11,976 nucleotides of DNA from a bacterium (lineage in GTDB: Bacteria > Bacillota_I > Bacilli_A > RF39 > UBA660). Location: NCBI GenBank assembly GCA_029007415.1, contig JAQXHT010000066.1, positions 1 to 11,976 of the forward strand, written 5' to 3'. Shown in pieces: positions 1 to 5,491 of this stretch. A program made the position numbers and the translations under genes. Under the pieces are notes generated by a model. It was given only the letters and a program-made list of their open reading frames with translations. It made no database searches and was not told where the DNA came from. How positions within the stretch are numbered: the stretch's first letter is position 1; each line of letters begins with the position of its first letter.

Positions 1-19
1 TCCCAAAGTGTTTTAGTTA

Positions 20-58
20 ACACCCGAATTCAACATAAGTTGAATCAGGTGTCTTTTT
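20..58 (+). terminator. Intrinsic terminator, end of copy-1 plus-strand RNA
   Basis: The arms are ACACC/GGTGT outside and ATTCAAC/GTTGAAT inside, with loop ATAA, followed by a C and five T. It is the counterpart of the hairpin at 417-458. The last T residues overlap the stop codon of the convergent mini-gene (57-59). Confidence 0.7.
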
Positions 59-128
59 ATTTGAATAGTAATGTAAATATTACTATAAATAGTAGTAATA
101 CAACAACAAAAGTTTGGTTTTTTGTCAT
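57..128 (-). CDS. Tiny hydrophobic peptide, candidate type I toxin, copy 1 (23 aa)
   Basis: The peptide begins MTKNQTFVV and continues as a single run of about 13 Leu/Ile/Val/Phe residues to a C-terminal Lys, so it is a minimal one-pass membrane peptide. I chose the ATG at 128 because GGTGGTGAT lies 4 nt upstream and because the reading frame is conserved in copy 2. Within the first 13 codons the copies differ by six synonymous changes and one Val-to-Ile change, and later changes keep the residues mostly hydrophobic. That pattern supports real coding. Small hydrophobic peptides with sequestered ribosome binding sites are typical of type I toxins such as TxpA, BsrG, Fst and AapA1, but I see no specific sequence match to a named family. 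A membrane-active role is inferred. A longer frame reaching 284 exists but would run through the promoter and leader, so I do not favour it. Confidence 0.6.
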   Translation of the reverse strand: MTKNQTFVVVLLLFIVIFTLLFK

Positions 129-130
129 AG

Positions 131-185
131 ATATCACCACCCTTCTATTTAATTTAAATTTTATAGAAGGGAAAGCACCTGATAT
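131..185 (-). promoter_or_regulatory. Leader stem-loop sequestering the copy-1 ribosome binding site
   Basis: On the minus strand CCCTTCTAT (171-163) pairs perfectly with ATAGAAGGG (148-140), and outside it ATATCA (185-180) pairs with TGATAT (136-131). The right arm contains the whole GGTGGTGAT Shine-Dalgarno region and ends 2 nt before the start codon. In the folded leader the site would be closed to ribosomes. The sequence is identical in copy 2. Confidence 0.7.
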
Positions 186-204
186 TTCAAATGTATCCGA
201 ACTA

Positions 205-233
205 ATAGTAACAAATATACGAATAGATAACAA
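205..233 (-). promoter_or_regulatory. Promoter of copy-1 peptide mRNA
   Basis: TTGTTA (233-228), a 17-bp spacer and TACTAT (210-205) on the minus strand. The predicted start, seven bases on, is at about 198, so the mRNA would begin with GGATACATTTGA. An overlapping alternative is TTGTTC (241-236), 16 bp, TATATT (219-214). Confidence 0.5.
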
Positions 234-257
234 TAGAACAAGATGAAATAATAGTAC

Positions 258-279
258 GAGAAAAATACAAATTTTTCTC
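258..279. repeat. Perfect inverted repeat, 9-bp arms
   Basis: GAGAAAAAT (258-266) and ATTTTTCTC (271-279) flank ACAA. On the plus strand a run of seven T follows seven bases later (287-293). It lies between the copy-1 peptide promoter and the plus-strand promoter at 306-334, and could be a weak terminator separating them. The right arm is absent from copy 2. Confidence 0.4.
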
Positions 280-305
280 CACACAATTTTTTTAGAAATG
301 ATACA

Positions 306-334
306 TTGTTATTAAATTATTTCTGTGATAAGAT
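306..334 (+). promoter_or_regulatory. Promoter of plus-strand small RNA
   Basis: TTGTTA (306-311), a 17-bp spacer and TAAGAT (329-334). The expected start is near 341, just before the first hairpin of the RNA. Divergent from the copy-1 peptide promoter. Confidence 0.5.
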
Positions 335-363
335 GTATCTAGATGAAGGAAACTTCATATAAT

Positions 364-404
364 AAAAAAAGGATACATTTGATTGTGGTAATCAGATGCT
401 CTCC
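364..404 (-). terminator. Candidate terminator of copy-2 peptide mRNA
   Basis: On the minus strand an imperfect hairpin is followed directly by seven T (370-364). Its paired segments are GGA/TCC, GCAT/ATGT with one G-U, and TGATT/AATCA, with loop ACCAC. It would end a peptide mRNA of about 230 nt that starts near 595. The segment just before the T run, TCAAATGTATCC (382-371), is the exact complement of the predicted 5' end of that mRNA. Confidence 0.5.
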
Positions 405-416
405 AAGTTTGGGATA

Positions 417-458
417 AGCACCCGAGTTCAACAAAAGTTGAAATCAGGTGCTATTTTT
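417..458 (+). terminator. Intrinsic terminator of the small RNA
   Basis: AGCACC/GGTGCT and TTCAAC/GTTGAA arms with loop AAAA and a small internal loop, followed by A and five T. The run of T overlaps the convergent stop codon at 457-459, exactly as in copy 1. On the minus strand the same hairpin lacks a T run, so peptide transcription probably reads through it. Confidence 0.75.
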
Positions 459-525
459 ATAAAATAATAATAAATATTACCAAAAATAAAAGTAATATTA
501 CGACAAATGTTTGATTTTTTGTCAT
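457..525 (-). CDS. Tiny hydrophobic peptide, candidate type I toxin, copy 2 (22 aa)
   Basis: Same first nine residues as copy 1 (MTKNQTFVV), then about 13 purely hydrophobic residues without the terminal Lys. ATG at 525 follows GGTGGTGAT by 4 nt. Differences from copy 1 are silent in the first nine codons and conservative afterwards (Ile, Leu, Val and Phe exchanged, one Thr to Ile), so selection has kept hydrophobicity. Predicted mRNA runs from about 595 to 364, and its 3' third is covered by the antisense RNA at 341-460. The gene lies downstream of the SpoIVFB-like gene on the same strand, so operon read-through could also reach it. Confidence 0.6.
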   Translation of the reverse strand: MTKNQTFVVILLLFLVIFIIIL

Positions 526-527
526 AG

Positions 528-582
528 ATATCACCACCCTTCTATTTAATTTAAATTTTATAGAAGGGAAAGCACCTGATAT
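528..582 (-). promoter_or_regulatory. Leader stem-loop sequestering the copy-2 ribosome binding site
   Basis: Identical to the copy-1 leader hairpin: a nine-pair CCCTTCTAT/ATAGAAGGG helix plus ATATCA/TGATAT, enclosing the Shine-Dalgarno region directly upstream of the ATG at 525. Confidence 0.7.
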
Positions 583-601
583 TTCAAATGTATCCGAACT
601 A

Positions 602-630
602 ATAGTAACAAATATACGAATAGATAACAA
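602..630 (-). promoter_or_regulatory. Promoter of copy-2 peptide mRNA
   Basis: TTGTTA (630-625), 17 bp, TACTAT (607-602) on the minus strand, inside the 127-bp block identical to copy 1. The expected mRNA start is about 595, giving a 70-nt leader that begins GGATACATTTGA. Confidence 0.5.
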
Positions 631-680
631 TAGAACAAGATAAAACAATAGTACGAGAAAAGTATGAACTTTTTAAGTAT

Positions 681-1436
681 TTAAGTTACATATTTATCTT
701 TTAAATACTCTTCTTCACTCTGATACCACTCACCATTTTTAATAATATGAGAATACTCCCTTCGAAACTTTTTCTCATTCTTTACTATTTTTCTTTTTTT
801 ATAAACTAATTTTTTCAAATACCTTTCTAGTAGAAAACGTTCATAATAATATTTTAAGTATTTCTTTTCTTTAATAAGCCTTAATAATATTAAAATAAAC
901 ATCAGTAAAAAATAAGTACTTGGATAAACTAAAAAGAAAAGAAAAATCAAAAGAAGTGATAGATAAGAGATAAAGAACGTAACTTTATAACTATCCTGAT
1001 AAGACATAAAATAACACAAAAGCACTTCAATAATTCTACCACCATCTAATGGATAAATAGGTAGAAGATTAAAAACCAAAATATTATAATGAATAGTAGT
1101 AAACAACTTTACTTGATAAGGAGTCATTAAAAAACCTTTAAAGAAATAATAAAAAACGCACTGAGTCAAAGGTCCCATCACTAACACTAGTAACTCTTCT
1201 ATAATAGGACAGTTAATCATTGAAGCAAAACGAGCAATACCACCAAAAGGATAAAAAGTTATCTCTTTAGTTTCCCATTTAAAAAGACAAGCTGTAAAGA
1301 AATGACCACATTCGTGTGTAAATAATAATAAAAAAGAAAGAAATATTAAATAAAACTGACCAGTCAAAACTGCTAAAAATAGAAATAGTAAACAAGACTT
1401 ATGAAACTTAACTTTTTGAAAGATAGTTTTGATAAT
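681..1436 (-). CDS. spoIVFB: SpoIVFB-like M50 intramembrane metalloprotease
   Basis: Site-2-protease type zinc protease that cuts a substrate within the membrane; SpoIVFB itself processes pro-sigma-K. The protein is hydrophobic, with HExxH as HECGH (residues 41-45, in a TM segment) and the second zinc motif NLLPIYPLDGG (123-133). A basic C-terminal tail of ~65 residues follows the last TM segment. The first usual start codon in frame is a TTG at 1367, which lacks a ribosome binding site and would cut off the first TM segment. Reading back gives a segment containing KFH and LTG that resembles the N-terminus of SpoIVFB as I recall it. The only start-like codon after the upstream TAG is ATT at 1436-1434, preceded by GAAGGGAAG. 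I therefore place the start there (251 aa), overlapping the SpoIVFA-like gene by 29 nt. A conservative call would be 681-1367. The substrate is unknown. Confidence 0.8.
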   Translation of the reverse strand: MIKTIFQKVKFHKSCLLFLFLAVLTGQFYLIFLSFLLLFTHECGHFFTACLFKWETKEITFYPFGGIARFASMINCPIIEELLVLVMGPLTQCVFYYFFKGFLMTPYQVKLFTTIHYNILVFNLLPIYPLDGGRIIEVLLCYFMSYQDSYKVTFFISYLSLLLIFLFFLVYPSTYFLLMFILILLRLIKEKKYLKYYYERFLLERYLKKLVYKKRKIVKNEKKFRREYSHIIKNGEWYQSEEEYLKDKYVT

Positions 1437-1998
1437 CTATAAACTTCCCTTCTTTTTGAAATACCAAATACAAGGTCTTATCACTAACCTGACCAATCAA
1501 TGCCCCTTTTTCAACATAATCATAAAGTTTGACATTCGTCTGCTTAATATTTCCATACCAAACATCTACTCCATTCATCTGCTGTACAATAACAGTTTGT
1601 TTATAATTTTCTTTTTCACCTATATACACAACTATTCCACTTTCAAAAGATGGTACCATATATTCACTACTAACTGTTAACTTCACTCCATCGTGATATA
1701 AACTTTTATCTTTATAAGATAACTTTTCATTAAAGACTTCTTGATCTGTCACTATCTTATCAAAAGTTAAACTAGTTCCAAATTTTTCTTGTAAAAAGTT
1801 TTTAACAACCGAAAAAGGAAAATTTTCTTCATAAGTATAATGATAAAAACTCTTCTTAAAATTATCATTCATTTTAAAACCAATTAATAATAGAAGTGTT
1901 ACTATAATTGTTATTAAAATTCTAGAAAGAATATTTCTAAAAAAATTACTCTTACTTTTCTTATTATTACTATTTTTATAAAATTTTGATTCAACCAT
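1408..1998 (-). CDS. spoIVFA: SpoIVFA-like membrane protein with degenerate LytM/M23 domain
   Basis: 196 aa: a Lys/Asn-rich cytoplasmic tail, one TM helix (about 24-41), a linker, and a C-terminal domain (about 103-190) with the M23/LytM beta pattern (PSFESGIVVYIG, then VEKGALIGQV and FIDYQNYL). The catalytic histidines of M23 peptidases are missing: QQMNG and VFQKEG stand where the His motifs would be. It is therefore probably a non-enzymatic partner, as SpoIVFA is for SpoIVFB, where it tethers and restrains the protease. The protease gene follows with overlap, which supports this. ATG at 1998 was chosen because AGGTGAT precedes it at good distance; GTG 2007 and ATG 2004 lie inside or too near that site. 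Confidence 0.72.
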   Translation of the reverse strand: MVESKFYKNSNNKKSKSNFFRNILSRILITIIVTLLLLIGFKMNDNFKKSFYHYTYEENFPFSVVKNFLQEKFGTSLTFDKIVTDQEVFNEKLSYKDKSLYHDGVKLTVSSEYMVPSFESGIVVYIGEKENYKQTVIVQQMNGVDVWYGNIKQTNVKLYDYVEKGALIGQVSDKTLYLVFQKEGKFIDYQNYLSKS

Positions 1999-2033
1999 TG
2001 TCATCACCTAGTAAATAATATGAAAATGAAGTC

Positions 2034-2065
2034 AAAAAAAGAAAAGACTAATTTAGACGTCTTTT
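2034..2065 (-). terminator. Terminator-like hairpin after mreD
   Basis: AAAAGAC (2065-2059) and GTCTTTT (2048-2042) pair around a 10-nt loop, then C and seven T (2040-2034). It overlaps the end of mreD and precedes the SpoIVFA-like gene. A partial terminator here would lower expression of the protease pair relative to mreCD. Confidence 0.5.
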
Positions 2066-2548
2066 GCGTTTTTTTATTCTTGATATTAGATATAATATTT
2101 CTCCATAAATAACATTTAATAACAAACTATTAACTATTAAATATGAAACTTCTGAAAGTGTCACTGGTACAATATCAAAGATGAATAATAAGAATGCTAA
2201 AATAATTTCATAAATACTAATTATTAAACAAATAGAAAAAGCTGTCGTTAGAACATTTACTTCTAACTTCTTATATAAGTAACTATAAATTAATGCTAGT
2301 AATAAAAATAAAATTGCATCTGTAAATAACAAATTAGTATAAAATAAATCATATAAAAAGCCTACGACAAAAGAAGTAATAAAGTATTTATTTTCATCTT
2401 TCTTAAAATAAGGATAAATCATTATTAATGCTACAATAGTTAACAAAGGATTAAAGATAGATATATCACCCAACATAAAGTTTAAAAAATTAGATAAAAT
2501 ACCATCTAAAAGGAAAGAAATAATAATAGTTATATAAACAAAAAGCAT
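2048..2548 (-). CDS. mreD: Rod-shape determining protein MreD
   Basis: Small integral membrane protein of the elongasome that works with MreC in lateral wall synthesis. 166 aa, the usual length, with about five or six hydrophobic segments. It carries the MreD-typical polar sites: D15 in the first helix, NPLL (33-36), and GFLYDLFYT (63-71). The C-terminus is strongly basic (KKRKRR). ATG at 2548 lies two bases after the mreC stop, with AAGGAGA in front, so the two are translationally coupled. Identification rests on these features and on position after mreC. Confidence 0.88.
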   Translation of the reverse strand: MLFVYITIIISFLLDGILSNFLNFMLGDISIFNPLLTIVALIMIYPYFKKDENKYFITSFVVGFLYDLFYTNLLFTDAILFLLLALIYSYLYKKLEVNVLTTAFSICLIISIYEIILAFLLFIFDIVPVTLSEVSYLIVNSLLLNVIYGEILYLISRIKKRKRRLN

Positions 2549-2550
2549 AA

Positions 2551-3345
2551 TTATTTTTCTCCTTTTAGAATAGTAACATAGTGAATACTATTAAAGTTTT
2601 GGTCAGTTTTTATTGCTAAAGTTTTACTTAAACCATATTTATCTAAAGAGACACTTTCTACTTTACCAACATAAATACCACGTGGAAATACTCCACCTAA
2701 TCCACTAGTTGTTACGGCATCACCTTTATTAATATCAATACTACTATCAACACCACTAACCAAGATTTCATTTTTTTTCTTATCATAACCACTTAAGATA
2801 GCATTAGTTTCTCCACTAGAAGTAGTGATAGAAACAGATACTTTATTATTAACATCATTAGCAGTTATTAACTTAACTGTAGCAGAATACTTAGTAACTT
2901 TTTCAAGTTTACCAATTAAACCATTTTTAGTTATAACAATCATATTTTCTTTTAAACCAGAACTCTTACCTTTATCAATAGTTAAGGTTTGATACCAGTA
3001 ACTTCTATTTCTATTTATTACAGTAGCATTTACAACATTATAACCTGTTAAAGTTTGATTTAAACTAAGAGTATCTCTTAATTGTTCTATTTCTTCTTCT
3101 AAATGAACATTTATATTCTTTTGAATTAAATAACTCTTACTAGCATCTTTATCTTTTTCTTTATTTAAAGTTGTAAATGGGGTCATTACAATCTTAGAAA
3201 TAATTGTTGCTCCATCTTTTAATACACCTTCAACTGCACCTACTTTTCTATTAGAAGTTAAAGAATAAAATAGAAGGAAAAATGAAATAAAAATAGCAAC
3301 AAATATAATAATAATTTTTTTTCTTTTCTTCTTCTTTTGATACAT
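2551..3345 (-). CDS. mreC: Cell-shape determining protein MreC
   Basis: Bitopic scaffold of the elongation machinery that links MreD/RodA/PBPs outside the membrane. 264 aa: basic N-terminus, TM helix (about 11-29), coiled coil (about 62-100, rich in Lys/Glu/Leu), then the paired beta domain (about 102-262). The recognisable strings are DKGKSSGLKENMIVI, GLIGKLEKV and TSGLGGVFPRGIYVGKV, typical of the family. ATG 3345 has AAAGGAAAGAG upstream. In Bacillus mreB lies directly upstream; here radC does, with 53 bp between. Confidence 0.93.
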   Translation of the reverse strand: MYQKKKKRKKIIIIFVAIFISFFLLFYSLTSNRKVGAVEGVLKDGATIISKIVMTPFTTLNKEKDKDASKSYLIQKNINVHLEEEIEQLRDTLSLNQTLTGYNVVNATVINRNRSYWYQTLTIDKGKSSGLKENMIVITKNGLIGKLEKVTKYSATVKLITANDVNNKVSVSITTSSGETNAILSGYDKKKNEILVSGVDSSIDINKGDAVTTSGLGGVFPRGIYVGKVESVSLDKYGLSKTLAIKTDQNFNSIHYVTILKGEK

Positions 3346-3398
3346 CTTTTCTCTTTCCTTTCTTTCCTTATCTAGTATATCTGAAACCTATTTTTTTT

Positions 3399-4079
3399 TC
3401 AATTATTCTTATTTCTATTTTCTGCAAAACTGTAATATTTATGCTCATTAACGATTAAATGATCAAGTATATATATACCATGAAAATTACCAAGACTTAT
3501 TAAATCATTAGTGAATTCAATATCTTTAGGACTTGGTAATAATACACCAGATGGATGATTATGAATACAAATTATTCCTGTAGCTGATACTTTATAAGCT
3601 TCTTTAAATATTTCTCTTGGATGAACACTACTCCTATCCATTGTTCCCATAAAAAGGAGTTTAGCTGTAATTAAATTTCTCAATTTATCTACATATAAAC
3701 AATAAAAACATTCCTGTTTCTTTCCATAAAATAAATACTTACTATAAGAAAAAATGTCTTCTGCTGTTATTAATTTTACTTTTTTTGCATCAGGTAAAAG
3801 ATAAATTCTTTTTCCTAGTTCTATTGCTGCTAACAAAGTAGTAGCTTTCGCTTTACCTATTCCTTTTACTTTACATAACTCTTTTAATTCTAGATTAGCT
3901 AAATCTTTAACACTATCAACTTTAGACAATAATTCAAAAGAAAGTTCTGTAACATTCTTTCCTTTAAGTCCACTAGATAAGATAATTGCTAATAAGTCGG
4001 ATGTTGATAAATTACTAGGTCCATAATTTTCTAACCTTTCTCTTGGTCTTTCATTAGATGGTATTTCTTTAACTTTCAT
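3399..4079 (-). CDS. radC: RadC family JAMM/MPN domain protein
   Basis: 226 aa, full family length. The N-terminal part includes RPRERL and a helix-hairpin-helix stretch (KVKGIGKAKA, 70-79). The C-terminal metalloprotease-like JAMM domain has HNHPSG with H173 and H175 and the third ligand D186. RadC is common and highly conserved, but its biochemical role is unsettled; the old link to DNA repair is not well supported. Its place next to mreC matches the Bacillus order radC-mreBCD minus mreB. ATG 4079 follows AGAAGGAGAAAG, a strong ribosome binding site. Confidence 0.93.
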   Translation of the reverse strand: MKVKEIPSNERPRERLENYGPSNLSTSDLLAIILSSGLKGKNVTELSFELLSKVDSVKDLANLELKELCKVKGIGKAKATTLLAAIELGKRIYLLPDAKKVKLITAEDIFSYSKYLFYGKKQECFYCLYVDKLRNLITAKLLFMGTMDRSSVHPREIFKEAYKVSATGIICIHNHPSGVLLPSPKDIEFTNDLISLGNFHGIYILDHLIVNEHKYYSFAENRNKNN

Positions 4080-4136
4080 AAACTTTCTCCTTCTAATTTA
4101 ATTATAAACAGTAACTATAAAGTTTATACTGTTCCA

Positions 4137-4586
4137 TTAATTTTTTAAGACCAATTCTTCATAATTAGCAAGAATTACTTTCTCAATCGTTTCCTTTTCT
4201 TCATTACTAGTAGCTTTCTTAAGTAAATTCTCCATCTGTTCTAAAGCAGTTAAAAAGCTTTCATTATTAACCTTTCTATCTTCTACTACCAAAGAATTAT
4301 TTTTATAAATCTTTTTAAAGTCAGCTAAAGTTTCTTCATTTCTAGAGATTGCTAGATAAAGGTAATATTTAGCTTTTTCTTTTACTATAATTTTAGTGTC
4401 ATACTTATTAGCACTAGTTAAGGCATATTCTAAATTATCATAAACACCTTCTCTTAAAAAATAAAGAGTGGTACTTTCACTGAAAACAGTTTCTTCTTCT
4501 TTCCTAAATTTTTCAAACAAAGTATGACCAATAAATGCACCACAAACAACTGCTACTATCAAAGAAAATATAAACTTTTTATTCAC
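4137..4586 (-). CDS. Membrane protein with SPOR-like domain, possible SpoIIB counterpart
   Basis: 149 aa from GTG 4586, chosen because GGTGAT precedes it by four bases; a TTG at 4619 gives 11 more residues but no ribosome binding site. One TM helix (about 5-24), then a region (about 38-105) with the beta-alpha-beta-beta-alpha rhythm of SPOR peptidoglycan-binding domains: TTLYFLREGVYDN, a helix, DTKIIVKEKAKYYLYLAIS, then EETLADFKKIY. A helical tail (106-147) follows. In Bacillus the SPOR protein SpoIIB is encoded just upstream of maf-radC, so position supports the idea. Similarity is pattern-level only. A role in septal or engulfing wall remodelling would follow if correct. Confidence 0.6.
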   Translation of the reverse strand: MNKKFIFSLIVAVVCGAFIGHTLFEKFRKEEETVFSESTTLYFLREGVYDNLEYALTSANKYDTKIIVKEKAKYYLYLAISRNEETLADFKKIYKNNSLVVEDRKVNNESFLTALEQMENLLKKATSNEEKETIEKVILANYEELVLKN

Positions 4587-4688
4587 AATTATCACCAATA
4601 ATAGCTTAGCAAATGACAATTAATTATTTTGTCGAAAGATATGGAATTAACTTTTATTTTATGATAAAGTGATATTAGGAGGAAAAAT

Positions 4689-5153
4689 ATGAAAAAAAGA
4701 TATTTATTATTGGCAGTTATCATTCCCATTATATTTTTAGTAACAGGATGTACTTCTTTAAAAAATATTGAAAAAAGTATGACCTGTTCTAGAAGTATGA
4801 ATCAAAACGACATGAGAACTAATTTAAACTACAAAGTATTTTACAAAAATAACTATGTTACAAGAGTAAAGAGTGAAGAATCCATTGAAACTAGTAGCAC
4901 TTCTACTCTTAATACTTATAAGGAGCAAATAGAAAAGATTTATAGTCCTTATAAAGATATTAAATTTTATCAATATAATGTTACAATTAATGATAACAAA
5001 TTAGTTTCTACTGTTGATATTAATTATGAAAAAATTGATACTAAAAAATTAATTGAAATTGATTCTGCTAATAGTCAGTTGATTAAGAATGGTAAAGTAA
5101 AATTAAGTGATGTCAGAAGTCTATATGAACAACTTGGTGCTACTTGTAAATAA
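4689..5153 (+). CDS. Lipoprotein, YehR/DUF1307-like
   Basis: 154 aa with a short basic N-terminus, hydrophobic core and lipobox LVTGC (Cys21), so exported and lipid-anchored. The mature part alternates strands and helices, with YKDIKFYQYNVTINDNKL followed by DINYEKIDTKKL, which resembles the YehR family (DUF1307) in arrangement and length. Two further Cys (33 and 153) could form a disulfide. Start ATG 4689 has AGGAGG six bases upstream. It is divergent from the SPOR-like gene. Function of the family is unknown. Confidence 0.7.
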   Translation: MKKRYLLLAVIIPIIFLVTGCTSLKNIEKSMTCSRSMNQNDMRTNLNYKVFYKNNYVTRVKSEESIETSSTSTLNTYKEQIEKIYSPYKDIKFYQYNVTINDNKLVSTVDINYEKIDTKKLIEIDSANSQLIKNGKVKLSDVRSLYEQLGATCK

Positions 5154-5197
5154 GAAAGAATATTAAAATGAAAAAAATAAAAGATATTAATATGTGC

Positions 5198-5278
5198 TTG
5201 AAAGTTGGTATACTCTAACAGTTTATCTTAGCACCATAGCTATTTTTGATTTTGATGCACCACACCACCAGCTTTCAA
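5198..5278. repeat. Spaced 12-bp inverted repeat
   Basis: TTGAAAGTTGGT (5198-5209) can pair with ACCAGCTTTCAA (5267-5278) over all 12 positions with one G-U pair. The 57-nt interior includes GCACCATAGCTATTTTT, loosely echoed at about 5307-5322 as ATAGTGGCTATATTTT. It could be a structured RNA or the ends of a small decayed element. Confidence 0.4.
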
Positions 5279-5353
5279 TATAGAAAATTTTATTAAATCT
5301 ATAATAGTGGCTATATTTTTTCTAATTTTGACTATACTTAGGACCAAAAAAAC

Positions 5354-5491
5354 ATGGAAATAAATAAAAAATTGTTATTAGAAGAAATTCTCATATTAAT
5401 TGCCCCTATTGCTCTTTGGTTAGTACCTGTTATAGTTTTAACCATTATTGATAAAATTCACGAAACATTTTTCTTAATTATTCCTTTATAG
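5354..5491 (+). CDS. Possible 45-aa membrane peptide
   Basis: ATG to TAG encoding a polar start (MEINKKLLLEE) and about 20 hydrophobic residues (ILILIAPIALWLVPVIVLTI), then DKIHETFF and a hydrophobic end. AGGA lies 11 bases upstream, a poor spacing. Could be a real small membrane protein or a piece of a broken membrane gene that continues in other frames towards 5543. Confidence 0.3.
   Translation: MEINKKLLLEEILILIAPIALWLVPVIVLTIIDKIHETFFLIIPL

Larger units (their letters stand above)
1..268. repeat. Tandem module, copy 1 (left end cut by window)
   Basis: This is the first of two direct copies with a spacing of about 397-400 bp; the partner is at 402-665. It holds a plus-strand terminator hairpin (20-58), a minus-strand mini-gene (57-128), its structured leader and its promoter. 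Positions 118-244 are identical, base for base, to 515-641 (127 of 127), whereas the mini-gene body and the terminator have diverged. The plus-strand RNA gene that should precede the terminator begins outside the window. Confidence 0.85.
341..460 (+). ncRNA. Structured small RNA, candidate antitoxin of copy 2
   Basis: About 120 nt between a sigma-A-like promoter and a good intrinsic terminator, without a convincing open frame. Three stem-loops can be drawn: ATGAAG-GAAA-CTTCAT (343-358), an imperfect hairpin around TGATT/AATCA (371-404), and the terminator (417-452). The RNA is convergent with the 22-aa peptide gene and is complementary to the last ~100 nt of the predicted peptide mRNA (about 364-460), including its stop codon. 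A 3'-overlapping antisense RNA is the arrangement known for TxpA/RatA, BsrG/SR4 and the Fst par locus. It matches no RNA family I recognise. Function as antitoxin is inference. Confidence 0.55.
402..665. repeat. Tandem module, copy 2
   Basis: Complete partner of the copy at 1-268: plus-strand terminator, minus-strand mini-gene, leader hairpin and promoter in the same order and spacing. Positions 515-641 equal 118-244 exactly. Similarity fades at about 665, just before the stop codon of the SpoIVFB-like gene at 681. Confidence 0.85.

Noticed and set aside
40..246. Plus-strand 68-aa frame over copy 1
   Set aside because: It runs antisense through the peptide gene, leader and promoter, starts inside a terminator hairpin, and has no counterpart of equal length in copy 2.
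57..284. Long minus-strand frames (75 and 63 aa) that include the mini-peptides
   Set aside because: They would translate through the predicted promoter and leader. Their N-termini differ between copies, and the shared part is identical DNA without codon-type change, unlike the mini-gene part.
1..665. CRISPR or tandem-repeat array
   Set aside because: Only two long, imperfect copies with internal gene structure; no short repeats with regular spacers.
1429..1680. Plus-strand 83-aa frame
   Set aside because: Antisense shadow of the SpoIVFA-like gene, no ribosome binding site, no family features.
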